Origin: Bryobacterales bacterium F-183
Lineage (GTDB): Bacteria > Acidobacteriota > Terriglobia > Bryobacterales > Bryobacteraceae
Assembly (NCBI GenBank): GCA_016865505.2
Contig: AP025252.1
Location: 124,001-188,000 of the forward strand
Direction: 5' to 3'
DNA length: 64,000 nucleotides
The position numbers and the translations under genes were made by a program. Below, piece after piece: positions 26,212 to 34,516 of the stretch; positions within the stretch are counted from its first letter, which is position 1; each line of letters begins with the position of its first letter. The notes below the pieces were generated by a model that saw only the letters and a list, made by a program, of their open reading frames with translations, searched no databases and was not told the origin of the DNA.

Positions 26212-27885
26212 ATGCAACCGCAGCAGGGCCCCCCGGCATCACTCACTATTCGTACGCCCGACGGCAAGAATTCGAACGTACCGCTGGACCGGACGTCGTT
26301 TGTCTTGGGGCGATCGAGTTCATCCGACCTATGTTTTGCTGACGACACCGGGTTGTCGCGCAGCCACATGCAATTTGAACTAACGCCCAGCGGCTGGGTG
26401 GTTCGTGACATGGGCAGCAAGAACGGCACTGTCCTGAACGGCCACAAGCTAGGCGCGGACGCGGTGCTGCTGAATGGCGGCGATCGTGTATCGGCCGGGC
26501 ACCTGATCATCGAGTTCAATGCAGCGGCGCGTGTGAGCAAAACCACCAACACCGTTGTATTTGTGGAGCGGAATTCCGAGCCCATCACGGCTGCCACGAC
26601 TGTACAGGCGAGCCTTGAAGGCTTCATGGGGCAAGAGAAGATCGACCCCACGAAGACGCACGTAATGCAGGGCAACCCGCAGTTGCGCGCACTGGTTCGC
26701 GCGGCGCGAGAGTTGACGAGCCATCGTCCGCTGGCCGAAGTCTTCGAAGTGATCATGGATCTTTCGATGGAGGCTGTGGCGGCGGGGCGCGGCGTGCTGA
26801 TGTCGCAAGAAGACGGCGAGTTGCAGGTGCGGGCGATTCGCGGCGAGGGCTTTCAGATCAGTTCGGCCGTGCGCGATCAGGTGCTGCGGAACCGGGAGTC
26901 GATCCTGGTTCGGGATACGTCGCTTGAAGAGGCGTTTCGTGAGCGGAAGAGCATTGTCGCGCAGCAGGTGAAGAGCATGCTGGCGGTGCCGCTGCAGACG
27001 AACGATCGCGTGATCGGGCTGATTTATCTGGATTCGCCGAACATGGTGCGGCAGTTTACGCGCGAGGATTTGAACCTGCTGACGGTTATGGCAAACGTCG
27101 CGGCGATTCGAATCGAGCATGCGCGACTCGCTGAGGTAGAAGAGAACGAGCGCTTTTACGCCAAAGAACTTTCGCAGGCGGCGACGATTCAGCAGGGGCT
27201 GCTGCCGTCAGGTCCGCCAAATGTGGAAGGGTACAGCATCTGCGGGTACAACGCGCCTTGCCGTACGGTGGGCGGCGATTACTACGACTTTCTATCGTTC
27301 CCGGATGGCAACATCGGATTGATTGTCGCGGACGTGTCCGGCAAGGGATTGCCGGCGTCGCTGATGATGACGAGCTTGCAGGCGAGCGTACAGGTGCTGT
27401 TTGAAGACGGGCGCAATCTGGCAGGCAAGGTCACGAAGCTGAACTCGGCGGTGTCGCGCAATTGCCCGGCGGGCAAGTTCATTACGTTCTTCATGGGCGT
27501 ACTGAATCCGCATACGGGGCAGTTTACGTACTGCAATGCTGGCCATAATCCGCCGTTGATTGTGCGCGCCGATGGTCGCGTCGAGAAGTTGGATGCGGGC
27601 GGGATCGTGCTGGGTATTCTGCCGTTTTCGGACTTTGATCAGCGTACGGTGGAGATCGAGCCGGGCGACATCATCGTGATGTATTCGGATGGTGTGACCG
27701 AGCAATTTGCGCCCGATCAGGACGAGGAGTTTGGCGAGGATCGCATTGGCGAGGTGGTGCTGCGGCATCGCAATGCCAAGGTGTCCGACCTGGTGGGGAT
27801 CATCAAAGAGTCCGTAGCCGCGTTTACACATAACGCTCCGGCGGCGGACGACTTTACGCTGCTGATTGCGCGACGCGACGCTTAG
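26212..27885 (+). CDS. FHA - GAF - SpoIIE (PP2C-type) phosphatase
   Basis: A 557-residue cytoplasmic protein. The FHA domain at about 10-105 shows GRSSSSDLCFADDTGLSRSH and DMGSKNGTVLNG, the phosphothreonine-binding loops. A GAF domain spans about 165-310. The SpoIIE/RsbU-type phosphatase domain spans about 335-555, with VGGDYYDF, LIVADVSGKGLPAS, NAGHNPP and VMYSDGVTEQ supplying the metal-binding Asp and Gly residues. Such proteins read Ser/Thr-kinase signals through FHA and dephosphorylate anti-anti-sigma proteins. No anti-sigma pair is adjacent. It converges with the histidine kinase gene, their stop codons overlapping by four bases (TTAG). Confidence 0.9.
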   Translation: MQPQQGPPASLTIRTPDGKNSNVPLDRTSFVLGRSSSSDLCFADDTGLSRSHMQFELTPSGWVVRDMGSKNGTVLNGHKLGADAVLLNGGDRVSAGHLIIEFNAAARVSKTTNTVVFVERNSEPITAATTVQASLEGFMGQEKIDPTKTHVMQGNPQLRALVRAARELTSHRPLAEVFEVIMDLSMEAVAAGRGVLMSQEDGELQVRAIRGEGFQISSAVRDQVLRNRESILVRDTSLEEAFRERKSIVAQQVKSMLAVPLQTNDRVIGLIYLDSPNMVRQFTREDLNLLTVMANVAAIRIEHARLAEVEENERFYAKELSQAATIQQGLLPSGPPNVEGYSICGYNAPCRTVGGDYYDFLSFPDGNIGLIVADVSGKGLPASLMMTSLQASVQVLFEDGRNLAGKVTKLNSAVSRNCPAGKFITFFMGVLNPHTGQFTYCNAGHNPPLIVRADGRVEKLDAGGIVLGILPFSDFDQRTVEIEPGDIIVMYSDGVTEQFAPDQDEEFGEDRIGEVVLRHRNAKVSDLVGIIKESVAAFTHNAPAADDFTLLIARRDA

Positions 27886-29297
27886 GCTACGCTGAGCGGG
27901 ATGCGGACCTGAAACACGGTCCGGCCGGGCGCGGATTCGAGGCGGATCTGCGCTTTGTGATTCTGCAGGATGCGGCGTACGATGTCGAGGCCGAGACCTG
28001 TGCCTTCTCCCACTTTCTTGGTGGTGAAGAAGGGTTCAAAGATACGGCCTTGCAGCTCTGCGGGGATGCCGGGGCCGTTGTCCGCTACTTCTACCAATAC
28101 ATAGCCCGGTTCGAGACTGGTGCGTACTTCGATGCGCTGCGGCTTGCCTGGAGTGGGATGCTCTTTGAGCGCGGAGATCGCGTTGTCGATGAGGTTGGTC
28201 CACACCTGGTTGAGTTCGCTGCCATTGCCGGGGATCTTGGGGAGGTTGCCGGCGAAGTGTTTTTCGAGTTGAATCTTGGCGTCCTTCAGCTTGTGCTGGA
28301 AGAGACGTAATGTCACTTCGATGCCGGGTTCGATTTCCACCTCAGTGAGCGCGCCGCGATCCATGTAGGAGTACGACTTCATGGCTTTGACGAGTTCTGA
28401 GATGCGGCGGAGGCCGTCCTCAATTTCGCTGGTGAGGCAGTGGATCTGACGGTCTGCCGCGAGGATGCGGAGGACCCGGGCGAAGTTTTCGCGATCGAGT
28501 TTCCCGGCGAGCGGCTTGAGGTCGTCCATGGTGATGCCGGCGTCGATGAGGTCGCCGGCGTACTCGCTGGTGGAGCCGTACTGGTCAAGCCAGTCTCCGA
28601 AGTCGCTTTCGAGATCGGCGCGATCGAGGGCGTCCATTTCGGGCGGAGGGTCGCAGCCGGCGATGCGGTCGGCGAGATCGGTGATGTCGCGGCCGGTCTG
28701 GGGATCGAGGGGCTGGGAGCGGAGTTCGATGCCGATGGTGCGGCGAATGTCGAGAGCCTCGCGCAGGAGCGCGGCGGAGCGTACGGCAGCGGAGGCGGGG
28801 TTGTTTATTTCGTGGGCGAGGCCGGCGGCCATCTTGCCCAGGGCCTGGAGCTTGGACGAACGCTCGCCGAGACGTGCGAAGTCCCGGGTACGGTCGATCA
28901 TTTCCTGCACGAGGCGTTCGGCAAACAGCGGGGCGCGATAGACGAGTTCGCGAAGTTCAGAGTCCGGCATCGCGGCGAGACGCGTGGGTTGTACGGCGGT
29001 ACCGCGGGCAAGAACGTTCTTGATGCGGGAGAACGGGAGCTTGCCGGTAGCCTGGCCCTTGGTGCGAATGAAGAGCGCTGCGTAGGGATCTTCGGGGACG
29101 CGGAAGTGGACCTCGCCATCGAGGACGAGCCAGAGTTCATCGGCGGCGGAGTTCATTTCCGCGATGATGTCGCCGGTTTCGAAGCAGTGGATCTGGAAGC
29201 GCTCGGCGAGCCAGGCGATGGCCGCGGGGTCTTCTCCTTCCATGATGGGAAGGCTGGCGAGTTCTTCCGCGGTGGGGCGCGTGCAGGGCTGTTCCAT
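27882..29297 (-). CDS. soluble histidine kinase with N-terminal cyclic-nucleotide-binding-like domain
   Basis: Start at 29297, eight bases after the preceding gene's stop. The 471-residue protein has a CRP-like beta-roll at about 35-140 ([24 protein letters not shown]). HisKA follows with [18 protein letters not shown], phosphoacceptor His162, then a long helical segment and a HATPase_c domain at about 350-470 ([39 protein letters not shown]). There is no membrane segment. The kinase should phosphorylate the REC domain of the flavoprotein encoded just upstream. Classic cAMP-contacting Arg and Ser residues of the beta-roll are not obvious, so the bound ligand may differ. Confidence 0.9.
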   Translation of the reverse strand: MEQPCTRPTAEELASLPIMEGEDPAAIAWLAERFQIHCFETGDIIAEMNSAADELWLVLDGEVHFRVPEDPYAALFIRTKGQATGKLPFSRIKNVLARGTAVQPTRLAAMPDSELRELVYRAPLFAERLVQEMIDRTRDFARLGERSSKLQALGKMAAGLAHEINNPASAAVRSAALLREALDIRRTIGIELRSQPLDPQTGRDITDLADRIAGCDPPPEMDALDRADLESDFGDWLDQYGSTSEYAGDLIDAGITMDDLKPLAGKLDRENFARVLRILAADRQIHCLTSEIEDGLRRISELVKAMKSYSYMDRGALTEVEIEPGIEVTLRLFQHKLKDAKIQLEKHFAGNLPKIPGNGSELNQVWTNLIDNAISALKEHPTPGKPQRIEVRTSLEPGYVLVEVADNGPGIPAELQGRIFEPFFTTKKVGEGTGLGLDIVRRILQNHKAQIRLESAPGRTVFQVRIPLSVA

Positions 29298-29305
29298 GTG
29301 GGTGC

Positions 29306-30967
29306 TTATCGATTGAGCATGTACTGGTTGATGAAGTAGAGCACGATGGAGCCTTCTCCGACGCTGTTGGCGACACGGCGTACGGCACCGTCGCGAACGT
29401 CGCCTACGGCGAAGACGCCGGGGATGTTGGTTTCGAGAAGCGCGGGGTCGCGATCGAGGTTCCAGCCTGGCGGTCGGCGGCCACCTTCGCCGAGGAGGTT
29501 GCGACCGGTGACGAGGAAGCCTCGCGAGTCGCGCATGAGGACGCCGTCGAGCCACTCGGTTTGGGGTTCCGCACCGATGAAGACGAATAAGGCGGCGGCT
29601 TCGCGATCCTGCTTGACGCCGGTACGGTGGTTGAGGACGGTGATGGATTCGAGGCGGTCCGCACCGCGTACTTCGGTGACCTCGGTGTGGGTTTCCACGT
29701 GGATGTTGGGGATGGTGCGGATGCGCTCGACGAGATAGTGCGACATCGACTTGGAGAGCGATTCAGCACGAACGAGCATGGTGACCGAACGAGCGAGTTC
29801 GGCGAAGTGTACGGCAGCCTGGCCCGCGGAGTTGGCGCCACCGATGATGTAGACGTCTTCGTCCTTGCAGGACGAGGCTTCTGTGATGGCGGCGCCGTAG
29901 TAGACGCCAGCCCCGGTGAGTTGATCCATACCCGGAATGTCGAGACGGCGCCACTGTACGCCTGCGGCGATGACAACGGCGTGGGCGACGAGTTCTTGGC
30001 CGTTCGAGAGCTTGACCTTCTTGTATCCTTCGTCGATTTGGAGACTGATGGCTCGGGCAGGGGCGATGATTTCCGTACCGAACCGCTTGACCTGGGAGAC
30101 GCCGCGACGGGCGAGGTCCGAACCGCTGAGGCCGGAGGGGAAGCCGAGGTAGTTTTCGATGCGTGAGCTGAGGCCTGCCTGGCCGCCCGGAGCTTCACTT
30201 TCGACGAGGATGGTCTTGCGGCCCTCGGTGCTGCAGTAAAGAGCGGCCGCGAGGCCGGCGGGTCCGCCACCGATGATGATGACGTCGTAGAGGTCGCGAG
30301 CGGGGGTCGCGGCGAGGCCGAGTTTGTTGGCGACATCGGCGACCTGCGGTTTTTCCAATACTGTACCGTCGGGGAAGATGACGGCGGGTAGAGCATCGGC
30401 TTTATCGCCGATGGCGGCGTCGATGCGAGGGTCCGAGGTGGAGCCGGGTTCAATCCAACGGTACGGAATCTGGCTTTTGGCGAGGAAATTCTTGAGGTCG
30501 TGGGTGGCGGGGGCCCAACGGGTGCCGACCACGTAGATGCCGTCAAACGATTCCTGGCTGGTGGCGGCCCAATCTTCCAGAAGGTCCGCAAGCACGGGGA
30601 AGAGGCCCTGTTCCGGCGGTTCCCAGGGCTTCATCAAATAGTGATTGAGGCGGACTTTGTTGATGGCGTCGATGGCGGCGTCGGAATCCGCGTAGGCCGT
30701 CAAAAGGACGCGCCGGGCATCGGGCTGCATGATCAGGGCTTGTTCGAGAAACTCGGTGCCACTGATGTTAGGCATGCGCTGGTCGACGAGAAAGAGCGCG
30801 ATGCGGTCTCCACGAGCCGTCATTTGCTTGACGAGGTCGAGGGCTTTTTCCGGGGTGTTGGCGGCAAGGATGCGATAGGTCGACGCGAACTTGGCTTTCA
30901 GGTCGCGTTCGACGGCGCGGAGGACCGTCGTGTCGTCATCCACGGCCAGAATATATGGCTTTTTCAT
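29306..30967 (-). CDS. response regulator fused to a thioredoxin-reductase-like flavoprotein
   Basis: The 553-residue chain has three parts. Residues 1-125 are a REC domain with Asp11/12, phosphoacceptor Asp62 (FLVDQRMP), Thr90 and Lys113 (MKPW). Residues about 143-220 resemble a glutaredoxin-like fold (IYVVGTRWAPATHDLKNFL), but the CxxC is absent. Residues 228-553 are a two-domain FAD/NAD(P)H oxidoreductase with GGGPAG (233-238), GGQAGLSS, and IIGGANSAGQAA for the second nucleotide. The thioredoxin-reductase CxxC is also lost: YYGAAITEASSC stands in its place (about 356-367). So it is a phosphorylation-controlled flavoenzyme or redox sensor rather than a thioredoxin reductase. Spacing of eight bases to both neighbours makes an operon. 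Confidence 0.9.
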   Translation of the reverse strand: MKKPYILAVDDDTTVLRAVERDLKAKFASTYRILAANTPEKALDLVKQMTARGDRIALFLVDQRMPNISGTEFLEQALIMQPDARRVLLTAYADSDAAIDAINKVRLNHYLMKPWEPPEQGLFPVLADLLEDWAATSQESFDGIYVVGTRWAPATHDLKNFLAKSQIPYRWIEPGSTSDPRIDAAIGDKADALPAVIFPDGTVLEKPQVADVANKLGLAATPARDLYDVIIIGGGPAGLAAALYCSTEGRKTILVESEAPGGQAGLSSRIENYLGFPSGLSGSDLARRGVSQVKRFGTEIIAPARAISLQIDEGYKKVKLSNGQELVAHAVVIAAGVQWRRLDIPGMDQLTGAGVYYGAAITEASSCKDEDVYIIGGANSAGQAAVHFAELARSVTMLVRAESLSKSMSHYLVERIRTIPNIHVETHTEVTEVRGADRLESITVLNHRTGVKQDREAAALFVFIGAEPQTEWLDGVLMRDSRGFLVTGRNLLGEGGRRPPGWNLDRDPALLETNIPGVFAVGDVRDGAVRRVANSVGEGSIVLYFINQYMLNR

Positions 30968-30975
30968 TCGAGAAT

Positions 30976-31887
30976 TTACTTGGCGAACTGGTCTAGTGCG
31001 GCGCGCAACTCCGCGTCCCGCATGATGCCGGGATGGTAGACGCGAACAAGGCCTGCGCGATCGATCAGGACGACGGTCGGGGTCGTAGATGAACCGTAAT
31101 TGCGGAACGTCTCTTCGTCGAGAGGCACCGGCATATCAAGTAAAGCAGAATAGGAGCGATTTCGGACCTGGTCAATATAACTGGTTTCTGTCTTTTCGTC
31201 GGCGTCTTCACCGCCTGCGACGTAGCCGTAGTGCTGGGTGGGTCCGATGATGACGAGGTCTTTGTAGCTCTTGCGGACTTCTGCGAGGACGGGGCCCTGG
31301 TACTTGCAGTCTCCACACCAGTGGGCCCAGAAGAAGAGGACGACGGGCTTGCCCTTGTAGGCGGATAGCGGCTGCGGCTTGGGGCCGAGGTACTTGGTGA
31401 TGCCGAGGGCGGGAGCGGGCTTGCCTTCGAGACTCAGCAAGTTAATGTTCTTTTGGATGCGCGTGCGGATGGAGGTGTTGCGGTAGAGCTTGAGCTGCTG
31501 TTCGAGATACTGCACGGCCTGGTCGCGCTGGCCTTGGGCGGCGAGCACCTGCCCTCGTACTTCAATCGCGGCGCCGAGGGCAATGGGAAGGTGCTGTTCT
31601 TCGTCGAGGTTGCCTTTTTGGCGCTTCAACTGTTTCTGGGCGAGGTCGTAGGTTTGACGGGCGAACTCGTCGGCTTTGTCGTAGTTCTTCTGCTTGAGTT
31701 GGCCGCGGGCCATCCAACTGACGGCGGCGATCATTTCGGGGTTCTCGCCTTTGGCCTTGCGGTGAGCCTCGATGAGGGACGCACCTTTTGCGAAGTCTTT
31801 GGCGTCGATGGCTTCGCGGACTTCATTGATCAGCGCGGCGGCGCACGTTGCCGCGGAAATCACAAAAGCGAGGGTGAGCACACGCAT
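30976..31887 (-). CDS. exported thioredoxin-fold (TlpA/AhpC-like) protein with N-terminal helical repeats
   Basis: Start at 31887, where a signal peptide begins (MRVLTLAFVISAATCAAAL). The 303-residue product has a helical, TPR-like region at about 20-150 and a thioredoxin-fold domain at about 160-303. The active site CxxC is WCGDC, with Cys191 and Cys194. STTPTVVLID follows with the cis-Pro. It should act on disulfides in the periplasm. It is the first gene of the three-gene operon with the REC-flavoprotein and histidine kinase, which links extracytoplasmic thiol chemistry to that signalling pair by position. Confidence 0.88.
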   Translation of the reverse strand: MRVLTLAFVISAATCAAALINEVREAIDAKDFAKGASLIEAHRKAKGENPEMIAAVSWMARGQLKQKNYDKADEFARQTYDLAQKQLKRQKGNLDEEQHLPIALGAAIEVRGQVLAAQGQRDQAVQYLEQQLKLYRNTSIRTRIQKNINLLSLEGKPAPALGITKYLGPKPQPLSAYKGKPVVLFFWAHWCGDCKYQGPVLAEVRKSYKDLVIIGPTQHYGYVAGGEDADEKTETSYIDQVRNRSYSALLDMPVPLDEETFRNYGSSTTPTVVLIDRAGLVRVYHPGIMRDAELRAALDQFAK

Positions 31888-31933
31888 GGTAAGAGCAGGA
31901 TATCGCGAGTACACTTGAGGGATGGAGTTGTTC

Positions 31934-32218
31934 ATGGCCGACGACCAGGATTCGCTGGCAAGCCTAGAGGATCGGATTACACGCGCCGTACAGTTGGTGC
32001 GGTCTCTGCGCGAGCAGAATGAAGGATTGCAGAAGCGGTTGGATGCCGCGCATGCGGAGTTGGAGTCGATTAAGGCGGAGCGTGACGCCGCCAATCAGGC
32101 CAATGTCGAGGCGGATAAGTTCCGCGTGGAGTTGGAGCAGTTGAAGAGCGAGCGCAAGCAAGTGAAGACCCGCATCGAGAAGCTGCTGGGTCAGATGGAT
32201 TTGCTGTCCAACCAGTAG
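31934..32218 (+). CDS. small coiled-coil protein (ZapB-like in appearance)
   Basis: ATG 31934 is preferred over ATG 31922 because GGAG (31924-31927) lies six bases before it. The 94-residue product is almost all charged helix with heptads: LASLEDRITRAVQLVRSLRE and a later ELEQLKSERKQVKTRIEKLL. Such short coiled coils include division-associated ZapB-type proteins, but the sequence is too simple to assign. It is divergent from the thioredoxin operon, and the next gene starts nine bases after its stop. Confidence 0.65.
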   Translation: MADDQDSLASLEDRITRAVQLVRSLREQNEGLQKRLDAAHAELESIKAERDAANQANVEADKFRVELEQLKSERKQVKTRIEKLLGQMDLLSNQ

Positions 32219-32227
32219 AATAGCTGC

Positions 32228-33397
32228 GTGACACGGCGTAGCCTTCTTTTTGTTTCTGCGAGCGCCGCTTGTGCGCAGTCGACGGGCAATCTCGATCCGC
32301 TGATCGAGTCCCTGGCGGTGCGAGATCCTCGCTTGTCGTGGATGCAGCCGCGGTTCCGAAATCTCAAAAGCTGGAAGAAGACCGCGCAGGCACGGTATCT
32401 GGAGTTGTTGCAGTACCGGCCGGCGGCGGTGGATCCAAAGCCTGAAGTGCTAGGTACGGTAGAGCGGGATGGGCTGAAGATTGAGCGCATCACGTTTGCG
32501 ACGACGCCTGCGATTCGGGTTCCTGCCTATGTGTTGAAGCCCGCGGGCGCGACCGGGAAACTGCCGGCGGTGGTGGCACTGCATGATCACGGCGGGTTCT
32601 ATCTTTGGGGCAAAGAGAAGCTGGTGCGCGCGGAAGGGCCAGAGCATCCGGTGCTGACGGCGTTCAAGCAACGGTACTACGCGGGTCGCAACATCGCTGA
32701 GGATCTGGCTCGCGACGGGTATCTGGTGATCGTCATCGATATGTTTTATTGGGGCGAGCGGCGGATGCTGTTGCCCAATGATGCGGCCGATTGGCGGGAT
32801 CGTCCTGCGGAAATGCCGAAGGAGCGGATTGACGCGTTCCACGCGCGGGCGAGCGCCAACGAGCAGTTGGTGGGGCGTTCTGTGATGTCGACTGGCGCGA
32901 CCTGGGCGGGCATCATGACCTGGGACGATGTTCGTACGGTGGATTATCTGGTCAGCCGTCCCGATGTGGACGCCAAGCGGATAGGCTGTGTCGGGCTTTC
33001 CGTCGGTGCGGTACGCGCGGCGTATCTGGCGGCGGCGGATACGCGGATCAAGGTCTCCATGCCGATTTGCTGGATGACATCGTTCCCCGAGCAGCTGCGC
33101 GACAAGGTGGTGCATACGATCGGGCATACGAAGCTCATTCCAGGCCTTTACGGGGAGTTGGACTATCCGGACGTCGCGTCGCTGGCGATGCCTGCGGCGA
33201 TGCTGGTGATCAACGGTGGCAAGGATGGGCTGTTCACGCCCAAGGGCATGGAACTGTCGCACAACAAGCTACGCGAGTGTTACCGGAAGGCGGGGATCGC
33301 GAATCGCGTGGAGTGCACGATGTACCCGGATGCGCCGCACGAGTTCAACGCCGAGATGCAGAAGCAGGCATGGGCTTTCCTTCGCAAGTGGATTTAA
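32228..33397 (+). CDS. exported alpha/beta hydrolase (acetyl-xylan/dienelactone hydrolase-like)
   Basis: GTG 32228 begins a 389-residue protein with an N-terminal signal (MTRRSLLFVSASAACAQS). The alpha/beta hydrolase core has the nucleophile elbow GLSVGA with Ser258 after VDAKRIGCV, an Asp in NGGKDGLFTP and a His in DAPHEFN, completing a catalytic triad. An oxyanion-type HDHGG motif lies at the front of the domain. This layout resembles large carbohydrate esterases. An ester substrate from plant or microbial polysaccharide is inferred. Confidence 0.85.
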   Translation: MTRRSLLFVSASAACAQSTGNLDPLIESLAVRDPRLSWMQPRFRNLKSWKKTAQARYLELLQYRPAAVDPKPEVLGTVERDGLKIERITFATTPAIRVPAYVLKPAGATGKLPAVVALHDHGGFYLWGKEKLVRAEGPEHPVLTAFKQRYYAGRNIAEDLARDGYLVIVIDMFYWGERRMLLPNDAADWRDRPAEMPKERIDAFHARASANEQLVGRSVMSTGATWAGIMTWDDVRTVDYLVSRPDVDAKRIGCVGLSVGAVRAAYLAAADTRIKVSMPICWMTSFPEQLRDKVVHTIGHTKLIPGLYGELDYPDVASLAMPAAMLVINGGKDGLFTPKGMELSHNKLRECYRKAGIANRVECTMYPDAPHEFNAEMQKQAWAFLRKWI

Positions 33398-33416
33398 CGC
33401 TAGTCTGAAGGGACGG

Positions 33417-33857
33417 ATGACAACTCCCGCTACATACGATGACGCGAACCTGATTCTGCGGCTGTACGAGATGCGCCGCGAAACGAAGATGCGCGAAGCC
33501 CGCGCCTGGTTCGTAAAGAATTTTTACTGCAAGACGGTGGAAGAGTATCAGCACGTGGCTCCGCCGGGCACCGATGAGAATGCGTACATGCGCCAGGTGA
33601 TTACGTACTGGGAAATGGTGGCGTCGCTGATTACGAGCGGTGTACTGAATGAGCATTTGTTCTTTCAGAGCGGCCAGGAACTGTTGCTGGTGTGGACGCG
33701 CATCGAAAAGGTGTGCCCGACACTGCGGAGTGCGTTTGGGAATCCGGGCATGTGGCGCAATATCGAAGAGGTGGCAGGCCGGTACATCGCGTACATGAAT
33801 CAGAATGCGGCGGGTGCGTACGAGGCGTTTGCCGCGCGCGTGTCGCCGCACCGGTAG
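33417..33857 (+). CDS. hypothetical protein (146 aa, DUF4760-like helical)
   Basis: ATG 33417 starts a 146-residue soluble, helix-rich protein with many aromatic and charged residues (ILRLYEMRRETKMREARAW, YMRQVITYWEMVASL, WTRIEKVCPTLRSAFGNP). It has the look of small uncharacterised acidobacterial proteins; I recall similar helical families but cannot name it safely. It belongs to a run of three small genes on the plus strand (33417-34501), the last two overlapping. Confidence 0.65.
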   Translation: MTTPATYDDANLILRLYEMRRETKMREARAWFVKNFYCKTVEEYQHVAPPGTDENAYMRQVITYWEMVASLITSGVLNEHLFFQSGQELLLVWTRIEKVCPTLRSAFGNPGMWRNIEEVAGRYIAYMNQNAAGAYEAFAARVSPHR

Positions 33858-33872
33858 GTCTAGTTTTTCATC

Positions 33873-34160
33873 ATGCAGCGAGATCCTGAGTTTTTTGGCG
33901 ATGCCGAGTTGGAGCTGATTTACATCGCCAAAAGGCTCAAAGAAGCCCTGAAGCTGGAAGAGCAGTTGACAGCGGCGGGCATCGATTATCTAGTGGAGGC
34001 CGACCGGTATCGCGGCGGCCTCATCTTTCAGACCGAGCGCGTGGGCGCGTTCTTTTATGTGGCACCGGAGCGGGGCGAGACTGCGCGCGGGTTTCTGCGG
34101 CAGAATGGGTACAAGCCGTACGATTTGCCTGTTGAAAGGCCTGCTTCGGAGAACCCTTGA
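33873..34160 (+). CDS. small hypothetical protein (95 aa)
   Basis: The 95-residue product begins MQRDPEFFGDAELELIYIAK and continues with a segment KRLKEALKLEEQLTAAGIDY followed by beta strands (GGLIFQTERVGAFFYVAPE). That arrangement, a helix that compares two ends and then strands, resembles small 'signal-transducing' proteins of the DUF2007 type, but the match is loose. It is translated in an operon with the next gene, whose TTG start overlaps this stop. Confidence 0.6.
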   Translation: MQRDPEFFGDAELELIYIAKRLKEALKLEEQLTAAGIDYLVEADRYRGGLIFQTERVGAFFYVAPERGETARGFLRQNGYKPYDLPVERPASENP

Positions 34161-34501
34161 AAGCACTGACTCAATTCCCTGCTGACTATCGCGCCTTAGG
34201 CGGAGATCCCGCACCTGTACTGAAGGCATTTGCACCTGTTTGGGGCTGGATTGCCGAAGTATCGTCGCATGAGCCAGCGTTGGAGCCGATGATCGCGGCG
34301 AAGTCCTTTGAGAAGTTTCTGGAAGAGAACACAGAGACGCTGGGCGATATGGGGATCAAGATTGAGATCGTGTCGCGGGTGATTCAACTGTCTGCGCACG
34401 GGGTCCACATGACGGTGGATTTTTCGCAGAAGCCTTGGATTACGACGGTGACGGAGCCGGATATGGGGAAGTACTCGGGTCCGCCGGAAGATCCGGCTTA
34501 A
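34157..34501 (+). CDS. small hypothetical protein (114 aa)
   Basis: TTG 34157 overlaps the previous TGA (TTGA). The product has 114 residues, mixed alpha/beta, starting MKALTQFPADYRALGGDPAP. It contains ETLGDMGIKIEIVSRVIQLS and ends with a Pro-rich tail. No domain is recognised. The coupled start is the strongest evidence that it is real. Confidence 0.55.
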   Translation: MKALTQFPADYRALGGDPAPVLKAFAPVWGWIAEVSSHEPALEPMIAAKSFEKFLEENTETLGDMGIKIEIVSRVIQLSAHGVHMTVDFSQKPWITTVTEPDMGKYSGPPEDPA

Positions 34502-34516
34502 CACGGTCGGCCATGG

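Noticed and set aside
31922-31933. Earlier ATG for the coiled-coil protein
   Set aside because: The GAGGG upstream is directly adjacent, too close to use; the second ATG has GGAG six bases before it.
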